This document shows positions 18,497-26,719 of a DNA stretch of 64,000 bases, piece after piece. The DNA comes from SZUA-36 sp963753105 (GTDB lineage: Bacteria; Pseudomonadota; Gammaproteobacteria; Xanthomonadales; SZUA-36), in NCBI GenBank assembly GCA_963753105.1, contig CAVWBD010000003.1, forward strand, positions 310,001-374,000, in the 5' to 3' direction. Position numbers and translations under genes: made by a program. The notes beneath the pieces are model-generated. The model searched no databases. It was not told the origin of the DNA and worked only from the letters and a program-made list of their open reading frames with translations. How positions within the stretch are numbered: position 1 is the first letter of the stretch; each line of letters starts with the position of its first letter.

Positions 18497-19240
18497 ATCA
18501 AGCCAGGGATCTGTGACAAGATAAGCAGCGATCTCACCACTTTTGGCGTTCAGCACGGCTGCAAACTGGCCGCCGTGTAACATGCCGGGTACGAATCGCA
18601 GTTTGGTGATGTCGCCGCCGTTGCTGTTTACCAGCTTATCGATAGCCGTAACATCACCAGGACGCGCCTCGCGCAACTCGGCAAGCGGGCGTGAGATTTC
18701 CAGGACCTGTTGCCGGCGGTCTTCGAAAAGACTCCAGAATTCGCTGCGGAACTGCAGGTCGGGCCGGCCTTCGAACATCACTTCCTGCAGTAACTGCTGG
18801 AAAGCATCCCGGTCCGTGGGCATGTTTGCATACAGCGACAAGGGGCCGGCGAGCGGTTTGTCAAGAAACACCGGGTTGGCGATCCTGTCAGTGTCAACCT
18901 CCCTGCTGGTCAGCACCTCGAAACGGTCCACGGTGAACACCATGAAATACGGCCGGTTCAGGTAGAGCGTATACATACCCCAGCCCATGGCCGCCAACTG
19001 CATCAGCGCGATAAATACCAGGTCAAAAACAAGACCCTTTTTACCCTTTTTGTAGATGAGCCAGGTCAGTACCGGCCCGGCCAGTGCGGCGCTGACAAGC
19101 AGTAGGATGGAAAATTTGCCGCTATTGGGTAATTGCATAAAAGGGTGTGGGTACCATGCAAACATGATCACTGCCACGCATATCACCAGCACAAGCAGGC
19201 TGGGCCAAAGGTATGAGAAAGCCGCGCGAGACCGGGTCAT
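18494..19240 (-). CDS. TfpX/TfpZ-family type IV pilin accessory protein
   Basis: A 248-residue inner-membrane protein. The three N-terminal hydrophobic helices with WYPHPFMQLPNSGKF, AALAGPVLTWLIYKKGKKG and FDLVFIALMQLAAMGWG are hallmarks of TfpX/TfpZ proteins. A periplasmic part follows (NRPYFMVFTVDRFEV). In Pseudomonas and Acinetobacter these proteins assist assembly of particular type IV pilins and lie beside the pilin gene. Here no pilin is adjacent; instead a small single-span protein lies 27 nt upstream on the same strand. AAGGAG precedes the start. The family call is good; a role with a specific pilin is inference. Confidence 0.78.
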   Translation of the reverse strand: MTRSRAAFSYLWPSLLVLVICVAVIMFAWYPHPFMQLPNSGKFSILLLVSAALAGPVLTWLIYKKGKKGLVFDLVFIALMQLAAMGWGMYTLYLNRPYFMVFTVDRFEVLTSREVDTDRIANPVFLDKPLAGPLSLYANMPTDRDAFQQLLQEVMFEGRPDLQFRSEFWSLFEDRRQQVLEISRPLAELREARPGDVTAIDKLVNSNGGDITKLRFVPGMLHGGQFAAVLNAKSGEIAAYLVTDPWLD

Positions 19241-19267
19241 TGCTCTGCTCCTTCCATGAATAGCCTG

Positions 19268-19513
19268 CTAAGCGGTGTGGTGCTCACGGATTGTCAAAGT
19301 AAACCGGCTCACCTTCCATACCTCGGCAAGGGCATCATCGGGTTCTGGTTCAGCTTCAGCGCTCATGGTTATGGGTTCTTCTGCCTGTGCCGGTGCTTCT
19401 TCCCTGGCAGCCACGCTTTGCTCGTTGATGAAATACAGTGCAAAACCAATAGCCATCAGGATGATTGCAATCAGTATCGCGACGAAATTATTGGTTTTGG
19501 AACGGGCACTCAT
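19268..19513 (-). CDS. small single-span membrane protein of unknown function
   Basis: An 81-residue protein with a short basic N-terminus (MSARSKTNN), one hydrophobic helix (FVAILIAIILMAIGFALYFI) and an acidic tail (EEAPAQAEEPITMSAEAEPE). It is not a pilin, because the GFTLIE motif is absent. It lies 27 nt upstream of the TfpX/Z-like gene on the same strand and probably shares its transcript, so a role with that protein is possible. A longer in-frame reading up to 20032 would run through the opposite SDR gene and is not credible. Confidence 0.6.
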   Translation of the reverse strand: MSARSKTNNFVAILIAIILMAIGFALYFINEQSVAAREEAPAQAEEPITMSAEAEPEPDDALAEVWKVSRFTLTIREHHTA

Positions 19514-19631
19514 AGTCCATATCCGGTTGGGCAATGGTAATGTAGTATACAACAGCCTAGCAGGTGGAAACCCACCGTTACCCAGGTGTGAACACAATCG
19601 TCTGACAGCCGACCGGAGGAAGTAAGCAGAG

Positions 19632-20291
19632 ATGAAAAATATACTCGTCACCGGTGCCAATCGTGGCATCGGCCTTGAACTGTGCAGGCAACTACTGGCG
19701 CGCGGAGAACAGGTCATTGCGGCCTGCCGTCCTGCGAGTGATGAGCTGCAAGCCTTGGGCGCGCGCGTTATCGAAGGTGTCGATGTGTCCTCTGATGACT
19801 CGCTCAAGCACTTGCAGGAACAACTGGGTGACATAAGCCTGGACTGGCTGATCAACAATGCCGGGATTCTGTCCATCGAATCGCTGGAAAACCTGGATTT
19901 TGCCGCAATGGAGCGGCAGTTCAGGGTCAACTCCCTGGGCCCGCTACGCGTGACATCGGCACTACTGCCAAACCTGCACGCCGGCTCCAGGGTTGGCATT
20001 ATTACCAGCCGTATGGGCTCGATCGATGACAATACCTCGGGTGGCTATTATGGCTATCGCATGTCGAAAGCGGCCGTGAACATGGCTGCCGTTAGCCTGG
20101 CGCGTGATCTCGAGACCCGTTCGATCGCAGTTGCGGTGTTGCACCCGGGTTATGTCGCGACTGACATGACGGGCAAGAAGGGTGTACCGGTAGGAGAGTC
20201 CGCCGCCGGCCTCATCCAGCGCATGGATGAACTGGATATGACCAACAGCGGCGGTTTCTGGCACGCCCAGGGTGAACGTCTGCCCTGGTAA
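19632..20291 (+). CDS. short-chain dehydrogenase/reductase (C-factor-like SDR)
   Basis: A 219-residue classical SDR. The NAD(P)-binding motif TGANRGIG is at residues 7-14, NNAG near 77, and the active-site YRMSK near 139 has the expected Tyr and Lys; Ser in IITSRMGS completes the triad. The length and the GYVATDMTG segment resemble the CsgA/C-factor branch and other short SDRs. The substrate is unknown. GGAGGA lies upstream of the ATG. The gene converges on a gamma-lyase-like gene and has no informative partner. Confidence 0.85.
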   Translation: MKNILVTGANRGIGLELCRQLLARGEQVIAACRPASDELQALGARVIEGVDVSSDDSLKHLQEQLGDISLDWLINNAGILSIESLENLDFAAMERQFRVNSLGPLRVTSALLPNLHAGSRVGIITSRMGSIDDNTSGGYYGYRMSKAAVNMAAVSLARDLETRSIAVAVLHPGYVATDMTGKKGVPVGESAAGLIQRMDELDMTNSGGFWHAQGERLPW

Positions 20292-20307
20292 TTTAAGGCC
20301 GGCTGTT

Positions 20308-21539
20308 TTACCCGCCAGGTATGGCGTCGATTTCCTGCAATGCCTCGTATAACTGGCCCCAGCGTTGCTCGAATGTGCCGGTAAAACCGATTGATATGCG
20401 CACCAGTCCGGGTGAAATGTGCGCTGCCTGTTTGTCCTCATCGGTCATTTCGCTGGATGTGCTGCTGCCGGAACAGGACATCAGGGTATCGAAATAACCA
20501 AGACTCACAGCGACATAACCAAAGCGATACGTATTCTGTAGCAGGTCCATCAACTGGTAAGCCTTTTCTTCTGTGCCCAGGTCAAGTGTCAGGATGCCAC
20601 CGTAGCCAAATTCCTCGCAGTACAGCTCAGTCATCAAAGCGTGGTCCGGGTGTGTGGCAGACCGGGATAAGTGACTTCAAGTCCCAGTGCCTGAAGACGT
20701 TCGGCGAACAACTGCGCCCGTTTGCTGTGTTCTGTCATGCGCAATGGCAGAACCGGCAGGCGCAGGCCGATGTTGTAGGCAACCTGCGGATCCATTGTCG
20801 GCCCCAGGATCATCAGCATGCCGGTGTGCAGGTCCATCAGTTGCATGATGAATTCCTCGTCTGCACAGATCGCGCCGGCAATAAAATCGGATGCGCCGTT
20901 GATGAACTTGGTCATGCTGTGCACGACGATATCCGCACCCAGTTTTTTCGGGCTCAGGATCAGTGGGCTGAAGGTGTTGTCCACGACCAGCTTGATACCG
21001 TGCCGCTTGGCAATTTCGCTCAAGCGCGGGATATCGGCAATGCGCAGGGTAGGGTTGGCTATGCTCTCGGTGTAGATAACCCTGGTACGCTCGGTAATTG
21101 CGGCTTCCACGGCGTCGAGATCGTTAATATCGACCAGCGTGGTGGTGATACCGGTCTTGGGTGGCAGCAGGTCATGCATCAGCGCGTAGGAACCGCCATA
21201 GACCGTATTGGATGAGACGATGTGATCTCCCATATCACACAACTGCATCAGCGTGGCCGAGATGGCCGACATGCCGCTGGCTGTGCAGTAAGCGGCTTCG
21301 GTGCCTTCCAGTGCCGCCAATTGCTTGCTCAGGTTATATACCGTCGGGTTGAAGTGCCTGCCATACAGGAAACAACCACCCTGGTCGGGGCCCCGCAGGC
21401 CTTCAAAGATCTCTGGCATGATGTCCGGGTGCATGACCGTGAATGTCGTGCTGGCTTCTATCGACATATTTACACCGCCGTGCTCGCCAAATTCATGGCG
21501 CGTATCAGCCATCCTCTCTACTGGGTTGCGGGTTTTCAT
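20308..21539 (-). pseudogene. methionine gamma-lyase/cystathionine lyase-family enzyme, one frameshift
   Basis: PLP enzyme of the Cys/Met metabolism family. YGRHFNPTV, TASGMSAISATLMQL, VVDNTFSP and the PLP lysine in HSMTKFINGASDF are present. The second frame carries the C-terminal part (ELYCEEFGYGGILTLD, LGYFDTLMSCSGSSTSSEM, HISPGLVRISIG). One base appears missing near 20636 (LP, then THPDHALMTE in the next frame). The joined length of about 410 residues is normal. The divergent Lrp-type regulator suggests degradation of methionine to methanethiol, as in mdeRA-like loci. However, the Cys typical of methionine gamma-lyase after VYG is Gly here (VYGGSYALMH), so activity may differ. Confidence 0.8.
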
Positions 21540-21662
21540 AAGATTTTCGCCGGTGGCGCCTCCTGGGTATTGGTCTGAAGACCGGCTGGTGCCGGCATTG
21601 AACTGCTGTCTTATGGATGCTATTTATTCTGGTGATTCACTGCATTATAGAAGATAATTCTC

Positions 21663-21677
21663 ATATAGATTCTATAT
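21663..21677. promoter_or_regulatory. palindrome before the second Lrp-type gene
   Basis: ATATAGA-T-TCTATAT is a perfect 7-bp inverted repeat around one base. It lies 19 nt before the regulator start and between divergent genes. It is a candidate Lrp-family operator; its overlap with the likely promoter would give autoregulation. The binding role is inferred. Confidence 0.5.
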
Positions 21678-21695
21678 ACGAACAATATACGGAAT

Positions 21696-22175
21696 ATGGT
21701 CATGAAAAAAGCGCTGGATCGAATTGATTACGAAATTCTGAACCTGTTACGAAACAATGCTCGGATGTCCAACAAGGAGATCGCCCGGAAAGTCGGGTTG
21801 GCACCTTCGACCTGCCTGGTCAGGATTCGGGTTCTTCAAACCTCTGGTGTCATCAGCGGGTTTCATGCCGAGATCGACCCGGTCAGCTTGGGAGTGGGTA
21901 TCCAGGCGATGATCGCAGTCAGGCTGCTACGTCATTTCAAGCCGGACGTGGATGCGTTCCGCAGCCACGCACTCGACCTGCCGGAGGTGGTGCAGCTATA
22001 TCACGTAGCAGGTCAAATCGATTTCCTGGTGCATGTCTGGGCGCGAAATTCAGATCATCTGCGTGACCTGGCGATGACCGCCTTCACCTCGCGCAAGGAA
22101 GTAGCCCATATCGAAACAGAGCTGATTTTCGAGCATATCCGCAGCGCCGAAGTCCCATCGTTCAGCACGACATGA
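21696..22175 (+). CDS. Lrp/AsnC-family transcriptional regulator
   Basis: An intact 159-residue regulator: helix-turn-helix MSNKEIARKVGLAPSTCLVR (about residues 25-44), then a RAM ligand-binding domain (LPEVVQLYHVAGQIDFLVHV). It is divergent from the methionine gamma-lyase-like gene, with a 15-bp palindrome between them. By analogy with other Lrp-type genes it probably controls that lyase in response to an amino acid, perhaps methionine. ATGs at 21696 and 21702 are both possible; the second (MKKALDRIDYEIL) better matches family N-termini. Confidence 0.92.
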   Translation: MVMKKALDRIDYEILNLLRNNARMSNKEIARKVGLAPSTCLVRIRVLQTSGVISGFHAEIDPVSLGVGIQAMIAVRLLRHFKPDVDAFRSHALDLPEVVQLYHVAGQIDFLVHVWARNSDHLRDLAMTAFTSRKEVAHIETELIFEHIRSAEVPSFSTT

Positions 22176-22604
22176 TCAAGCAAACAACCAGACCACGTCT
22201 TGTATCTGAGGCACCGGCCAATCGTTGCATTGCGCTGAATATGCAACATGGTAAAATATTGTCTATACTTATTTCAGTTGGTTGCTAAAACCAACGTTGA
22301 GTTTCTGTACAAAAAGGGGGGGAACCTTTTTTGCACAGCCTGCTTCGACCGGTGGTTCTCGGTGCGCTTATGCACCCGTATATCCAGACACCGGGCAGGA
22401 TCGGCGAATGACACGGATATTGATTCGCTGACGCCAAAGATTGGCAAGGGGTTTTGAGGATTTTCACCCAGAATCCTTGACATGGAATGTGGCTAATGGA
22501 TCACCATGGTCACGAAGTCTCCTGAAATTGATGAATGGATCACCGCAAGGATGATCCCTTTGTTTTCCGGTCCGCTAAAACGGACCCCATTTGAGGAGAT
22601 ACAA
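22176..22604. other. gene-free region with a leader hairpin
   Basis: About 430 nt without a supported gene. Open frames at 22248-22457 (plus) and 22274-22483 (minus) mirror each other and lack ribosome sites or domains. At 22569-22586, GGTCCG-CTAAAA-CGGACC forms a clean hairpin 18 nt before the ATG of the next small gene; it could be a leader structure but has no T run. Confidence 0.5.
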
Positions 22605-22856
22605 ATGCTTTTGATCGCTTTATACATTGTGTGCGTATTCCTGGTGGCTGCATCCGGGGTCTGGTTATACCGCAATCTGCCGTGGCGGAAGGGGTTCAGT
22701 GAGCACCTGCTCGGGCGCACGGAGCGCTATCCGGCAATGACGCTCAAGGCACAGCAGGGTTTTATTACACTGGCACCCAGGTCACGGAGAAATCCACAAT
22801 CCGCTAAGAGTCGCCGCGAACGGACCGATGAATTGAAGGCGCCGTGGGGGTGGTAA
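22605..22856 (+). CDS. small membrane protein of unknown function
   Basis: An 83-residue protein starting MLLIALYIVCVFLVAASGVW, a single N-terminal hydrophobic helix, followed by WLYRNLPWRKGF and a basic cytoplasmic tail (RSRRNPQSAKSRRERTDE). The strong ribosome site GAGGAGATACAA supports this start over an upstream reading from 22506. I recognise no family. A 23-bp tandem repeat begins 7 nt after its stop codon. Confidence 0.55.
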   Translation: MLLIALYIVCVFLVAASGVWLYRNLPWRKGFSEHLLGRTERYPAMTLKAQQGFITLAPRSRRNPQSAKSRRERTDELKAPWGW

Positions 22857-22862
22857 CAAGGC

Positions 22863-23108
22863 TGTCTATAGCCAGAATGGCAAAGTGTCTATAGCCAGAA
22901 TGGCAAAGTGTCTATAGCCAGAATGGCAAAGTGTCTATAGCCAAATCGGCAAAGTGTCTATAGCCAAATCGGCAAAGTGTCTATAGCCAAATCGGCAAAT
23001 GTCTATAGCAAATGGAATGTCTATAGCCAGAATGGCAAAGTGTCTATAGCCAAATCGGTAAAGTGTCTATAGCCAAAATGGCAAGCTGGCTATAGCCAGA
23101 ATTGCATT
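22863..23108. repeat. 23-bp tandem repeat array, about 11 copies
   Basis: Units begin TGTCTATAGCC at 22863, 22886, 22909, 22932, 22955, 22978, 23000, 23018, 23041, 23064 and 23087 (the last as TGGCTATAGCC). Spacing is 23 nt except for one 22-nt and one degenerate 18-nt unit. Two main versions occur: TGTCTATAGCCAGAATGGCA (copies 1-3 and 8) and TGTCTATAGCCAAATCGGCA (4-6 and 9), each then AAG. Each unit holds a CTATAG palindrome and a GCCA-N3-TGGC or GCC-N5-GGC dyad. There are no unique spacers, so it is not CRISPR. It resembles iterons, protein-binding arrays or the multi-repeat ends of some insertion sequences. Confidence 0.93.
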
Positions 23109-23234
23109 TATAATATCTATATATATCAGTAGGATAATACCTTTTGTATCTTGTTTCAGTGTCATGGTTGCACTGGAAAAACTGGTTTTGTGTGGCCAGG
23201 AACAAGGCAACAAATAAACAACGGGAGTTACAAA

Positions 23235-23615
23235 ATGATTGGTTACGTGACGGTGGGTACGAATGACCTGGCAAGAGCAGTGTCGTTTTATGATGACTTG
23301 TTTGCAGAGTTAGGTGCAGCGCGCTTCATGGAAGAAGAGACCTTTGTCGCGTGGTCGGTTGCACCGGACAAACCGGGCTTTTCAGTGTGCCGTCCGTGGG
23401 ACGGTCAGGCGGCGAGTGTTGGTAACGGCACGATGGTCGCACTGGCGGTGGACTCGACCGCCATGGTTGACGCCGTATATGCGAAAGCCATACAACTGGG
23501 CGGAACGGACGAAGGCCCACCGGGACAGCGTATGGAATGGTTTTACGCCGCTTATTTCAGGGACCTGGACGGTAACAAATTGAACGTTTTTTACGCCTCA
23601 CAGCCGGAGGAATGA
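23235..23615 (+). CDS. VOC-family (glyoxalase/bleomycin-resistance fold) protein
   Basis: A 126-residue single-domain vicinal-oxygen-chelate protein. The first module starts MIGYVTVGTNDLARAVSFYD, and the second ends with the typical YFRDLDGNKLNVFY. This small subfamily is common and mostly uncharacterised; it may bind a metal or a small metabolite. The start at 23235 follows CGGGAG. The gene lies beyond the tandem array and converges on the kinase gene with only 6 nt between the stops. Nothing near it indicates a substrate. Confidence 0.85.
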   Translation: MIGYVTVGTNDLARAVSFYDDLFAELGAARFMEEETFVAWSVAPDKPGFSVCRPWDGQAASVGNGTMVALAVDSTAMVDAVYAKAIQLGGTDEGPPGQRMEWFYAAYFRDLDGNKLNVFYASQPEE

Positions 23616-23621
23616 GCCCTG

Positions 23622-24290
23622 TCAGACAACGCCGTGACGGTGTAAGGAGGTCGGCAGCAGAGCTTCCACGCGTTCCATGACATCCAGGCAGTCCATCATG
23701 TCGTTGCAGTAGTCGAGCTTGTCGGTTTCCAGCACCAATACCTCGCTGAGCTGGTAAGTTTCCAGCCATTTATCGTATAGCCCTTCAAGCCGTTTGAGGT
23801 AAGACAGGGGTATGTCGTTTTCCATTTCCCGGCCACGCATACGGATGCGCTTGCGTAGCGTGCGCATCGAACAACGCAAGTAGATCATCAGGTCCGGTGG
23901 CCTGATCGCGTCCAGGATGATCTGGTAGAAATTCCAATAGGTGTCCCAATCCCGACCGGTAAAATTTCGCATGTCATGCAGTGCCGTGGCAAAGATTTCC
24001 GCGTCCTCGTATATGGTGCGGTCCAGTACCACGACACCGGAAACCTGTTCCAGTTGCTGATGCATACGGAACTTGTTACTGAGGAAATAAAGCTGGGAAT
24101 GAAAGGCCCAACGGTTCATGTCCTTGTAGAAATCGGGCAGGTAGGGGTTTTCGTCGTTGGGTTCGTAAAAGGGTTGGATACCGTAGCTGCGGGTGAGGAA
24201 TTCAACCAGTGAAGATTTGCCGGTACCGATGTTTCCGGCGATGGCAATGGTTTTGCCCTGTACCCTGTTTTTCATTGAAGTTTTGCCCAT
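23622..24290 (-). CDS. deoxynucleoside kinase (dGK/dAK type)
   Basis: A 222-residue P-loop kinase that phosphorylates deoxynucleosides for salvage. The P-loop is GNIGTGKSS (about residues 19-27). VVLDRTIYEDAEIF carries the catalytic DR segment, and the LID arginines lie in RCSMRTLRKRIRMRGRE, as in the deoxyguanosine/deoxyadenosine kinase family. FYEPNDENPYLPDFYKD matches the substrate-site region. GGAG lies before the ATG at 24290. It is the only nucleoside-salvage gene here apart from adenosine deaminase 4 kb away; the two could be functionally but not transcriptionally linked. Confidence 0.9.
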   Translation of the reverse strand: MGKTSMKNRVQGKTIAIAGNIGTGKSSLVEFLTRSYGIQPFYEPNDENPYLPDFYKDMNRWAFHSQLYFLSNKFRMHQQLEQVSGVVVLDRTIYEDAEIFATALHDMRNFTGRDWDTYWNFYQIILDAIRPPDLMIYLRCSMRTLRKRIRMRGREMENDIPLSYLKRLEGLYDKWLETYQLSEVLVLETDKLDYCNDMMDCLDVMERVEALLPTSLHRHGVV

Positions 24291-24446
24291 GACAGGCTCC
24301 GGTCCCGTGAAACCGTGAGCAATTCCAATTCTCTAACGACCTGTTCGATCATAAGCTATGCCCTTGCAGCGCCAACTCTGAAATAATATACAGATGATAT
24401 ATCCATGATTGGCCTAATGACAGGGCACGTTCCATCCAGGGGTTAA

Positions 24447-25886
24447 ATGATGCTGAAAAAAATAAAACAATTGCAGCAGGCCTGTGCCGGGCTGGAGCCT
24501 TCGACGGGGCAACGCCGGGAAATGACCAGCCAGGCCGTCAATTTTGCAGATTCATTCATGCAAAAACTACCGGGTATGGATACTTATGAAACAGAGCAGG
24601 GTTTCAGCAATCTGCTTGATCAGTCATTTTCTGAAATGCCCGTCGAGATGTCTGAACTGTTGGCGACACTGGACGCGGCGATCCTCCACGAGGGTATCAA
24701 CCCGGCATCGGGCGGACACATGGGGTACATACCGGGTGGCGGTGTCTATCCCGCAGCCCTGGGTGATTTCCTTGCCGATGTCAGTAACCGTTATTCCGGG
24801 GTCGCCTTTGCGTCACCGGGTGCGGCCATGCTGGAACAGACACTGGTCCGGTGGATGGCGGAGCTGGTTGGCTACCCGGCAACATCCGGTGGCGACCTGA
24901 CCTCAGGCGGCAGCATGGCAAACCTGTCAGCGGTGATAACCGCGCGGGAGACCATGCAGATCCGGGCCCGTGACGTGGAGCGCAGTTGCATATACCTGAC
25001 CGGGGACGCTCACCATTGCATCGACAAATCCCTGCGTGCTGCGGGTCTGGCTGACTGTCATAAACGCCTGGTACCCATGGATGCTTTCTTCAGAATGGAT
25101 GCTGCGGCGCTCGAAGCAATGATCCTTGCCGACCAGGCGGCCGGTTACAGGCCCTGGCTGCTGGTCGCCTCGGCCGGCACCACCGACACCGGCGCCGTTG
25201 ACCCTATCGAAGCGCTGGCGGACCTCGCTGAGAAATATGCAATGTGGCTGCATATCGATGCTGCATACGGCGGGTTTTTCCTGTTATGCGAGGAAGGCCA
25301 ACAGGTGTTGCAGGGATTGCACAGGGCACATTCGATCGTATTGGACCCACACAAGGGCATGTTCCTGCCTTATGGGTCAGGCGCAGTGCTGATCAGGGAT
25401 GTCAACTGGCTGGCGCAGGCCCAGGCCTACGAGGCTGACTATATGCAGGATGCCCGGGCGGCTGAAGGGCATTATTCACCGGCCGACCTGTCACTTGAAC
25501 TGAGCCGGCCATTCCGGGGCTTGCGGTTCTGGTTACCCCTCAGGCTATTTGGATTAGCGCCGTTCCGCGCGGCGCTGTCGGAGAAAATCTGGCTGGCACG
25601 CTACTTTCACCAACAGCTGGATGAGTCACCGGGTTGGGAGACAGGACCTTATCCCGACCTGTCGGTGGTCACATTCCGCTACCTGCCGCAAAAAGGTGAC
25701 GTCAATGCATTCAATCAACGCCTGGTCGAAGCCGTGCAGGCAGATGGAAAAGTATTTATCAGTTCAACGATGATTGATGGAAATTTTGTCTTGCGCCTGG
25801 CCGCTCTGCACTTCCGCACTCACCTGGCGACAGTGGACTACCTGCTGGATTTTCTGAAGCGAAGTGCAAGCTCAATGGATCGATAG
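24447..25886 (+). CDS. PLP-dependent group II decarboxylase (aromatic amino-acid type)
   Basis: A 479-residue PLP enzyme related to aromatic L-amino-acid and tyrosine decarboxylases. The cofactor lysine is about residue 303 in LDPHKGMFLPYGSG; GDLTSGGSMANLSAV, ASAGTTDTGAVDPIEA and LHIDAAYGGF complete the fold-type I site. It may decarboxylate or otherwise process an aromatic or related amino acid; some family members do oxidative deamination instead, so the reaction is not certain. It stands alone after the kinase (divergent) with no transporter nearby. Confidence 0.85.
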   Translation: MMLKKIKQLQQACAGLEPSTGQRREMTSQAVNFADSFMQKLPGMDTYETEQGFSNLLDQSFSEMPVEMSELLATLDAAILHEGINPASGGHMGYIPGGGVYPAALGDFLADVSNRYSGVAFASPGAAMLEQTLVRWMAELVGYPATSGGDLTSGGSMANLSAVITARETMQIRARDVERSCIYLTGDAHHCIDKSLRAAGLADCHKRLVPMDAFFRMDAAALEAMILADQAAGYRPWLLVASAGTTDTGAVDPIEALADLAEKYAMWLHIDAAYGGFFLLCEEGQQVLQGLHRAHSIVLDPHKGMFLPYGSGAVLIRDVNWLAQAQAYEADYMQDARAAEGHYSPADLSLELSRPFRGLRFWLPLRLFGLAPFRAALSEKIWLARYFHQQLDESPGWETGPYPDLSVVTFRYLPQKGDVNAFNQRLVEAVQADGKVFISSTMIDGNFVLRLAALHFRTHLATVDYLLDFLKRSASSMDR

Positions 25887-25961
25887 GAATCACCGAGGCT
25901 GTCAAATCCGCCTTAAAGCAAGTGCCAGGTGCTGGAATGGTCCAGGATGTAAATATCAGCA

Positions 25962-25995
25962 CAAAAAAAAGCCGGCCTGGTATATCCAGACCGGC
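25962..25995 (-). terminator. terminator for the peroxiredoxin transcript
   Basis: Read on the minus strand, GCCGGTCTGG-ATATA-CCAGGCCGGC is followed by eight T. A 10-bp stem with one mismatch sits 22 nt past the peroxiredoxin stop codon. Confidence 0.88.
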
Positions 25996-26016
25996 ATCGA
26001 ATTCAAGAAACTTGAT

Positions 26017-26544
26017 TTACGCGTTGTTCTTGATATACGCGAGCATGGTGTTTGCGTCGCTGACCTCAAACGGGTCAGTGGAGCAGTTGTCCTCTTTACC
26101 TGCTTCGCTGAAGACCTTTGTGATTTCGCCGTCTTCAACCAACATCGAGTAACGCCAGGAACGTGCACCGAAACCCAGGTTGTCCTTGCGTACCATCATG
26201 CCCATCAGGCGCGTGAAATCACCACTGCCGTCGGGTAGCAACTTCACATTCTTCACACCCTGATGGATGCCCCACTGGAACATGGTGAAGGCGTCATTCA
26301 CGCTCAGGCAATAAACCTCGTCGACACCCGCTTCACGCAGTGCCTCGTACTGTTCTTCGTAACCGGGCAGGTGAGTGCTGGAGCAGGTAGGTGTGAACGC
26401 ACCCGGCAACGCGAATACGACAACTTTTTTGCCTGCAAAAATGTCATTGGAAGTGACATCCTGCCAGCGGAAAGGGTTGGAGCCTTCGACGCTTTCGTCG
26501 CGCACCCGGGTCTTGAAGGTAATCTGTGGTACTTGATGTGTCAT
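26017..26544 (-). CDS. peroxiredoxin, Prx5 type
   Basis: A thiol peroxidase of 175 residues that reduces hydrogen or organic peroxides. The peroxidatic Cys lies in ALPGAFTPTCSSTHLPGY, the Prx5 signature, followed by SVNDAFTMFQWG. GAGKEDNCSTDPFEVSDANT carries a second cysteine that could resolve the disulfide. AGGAG supports the ATG at 26544 over one at 26568. It lies 175 nt downstream of the cysteine synthase-glutaredoxin fusion on the same strand. The glutaredoxin domain there could be its reductant; some bacterial Prx5 proteins are themselves fused to glutaredoxin. A second Prx5-like gene is at 51238. Confidence 0.92.
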   Translation of the reverse strand: MTHQVPQITFKTRVRDESVEGSNPFRWQDVTSNDIFAGKKVVVFALPGAFTPTCSSTHLPGYEEQYEALREAGVDEVYCLSVNDAFTMFQWGIHQGVKNVKLLPDGSGDFTRLMGMMVRKDNLGFGARSWRYSMLVEDGEITKVFSEAGKEDNCSTDPFEVSDANTMLAYIKNNA

Positions 26545-26719
26545 GGTTAATCTCCTTTGAAAATTCATGCTGCCAGCGTTGGCCGGCAGACGAGATGAAG
26601 GATTATCCGTCAGAATTCGGCATATGTGAAATCGATTGTATGTATCAATGCGATAGGTTTTGTGAATGGAAATATGACGACATGACCCGGCTCGTATTTC
26701 ACCGGGTCACCCGGCGGCA

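Noticed and set aside
19268..20032. A 254-residue minus-strand gene
   Set aside because: Its first two thirds lie antisense to the well-supported SDR gene and are low in complexity; only the last 81 codons, from the ATG at 19513, look like a protein.
22248..22483. Small genes on either strand
   Set aside because: Mirror-image open frames without ribosome sites or domains.
22863..23108. CRISPR array
   Set aside because: Units follow each other directly with no unique spacers and no cas genes are present.
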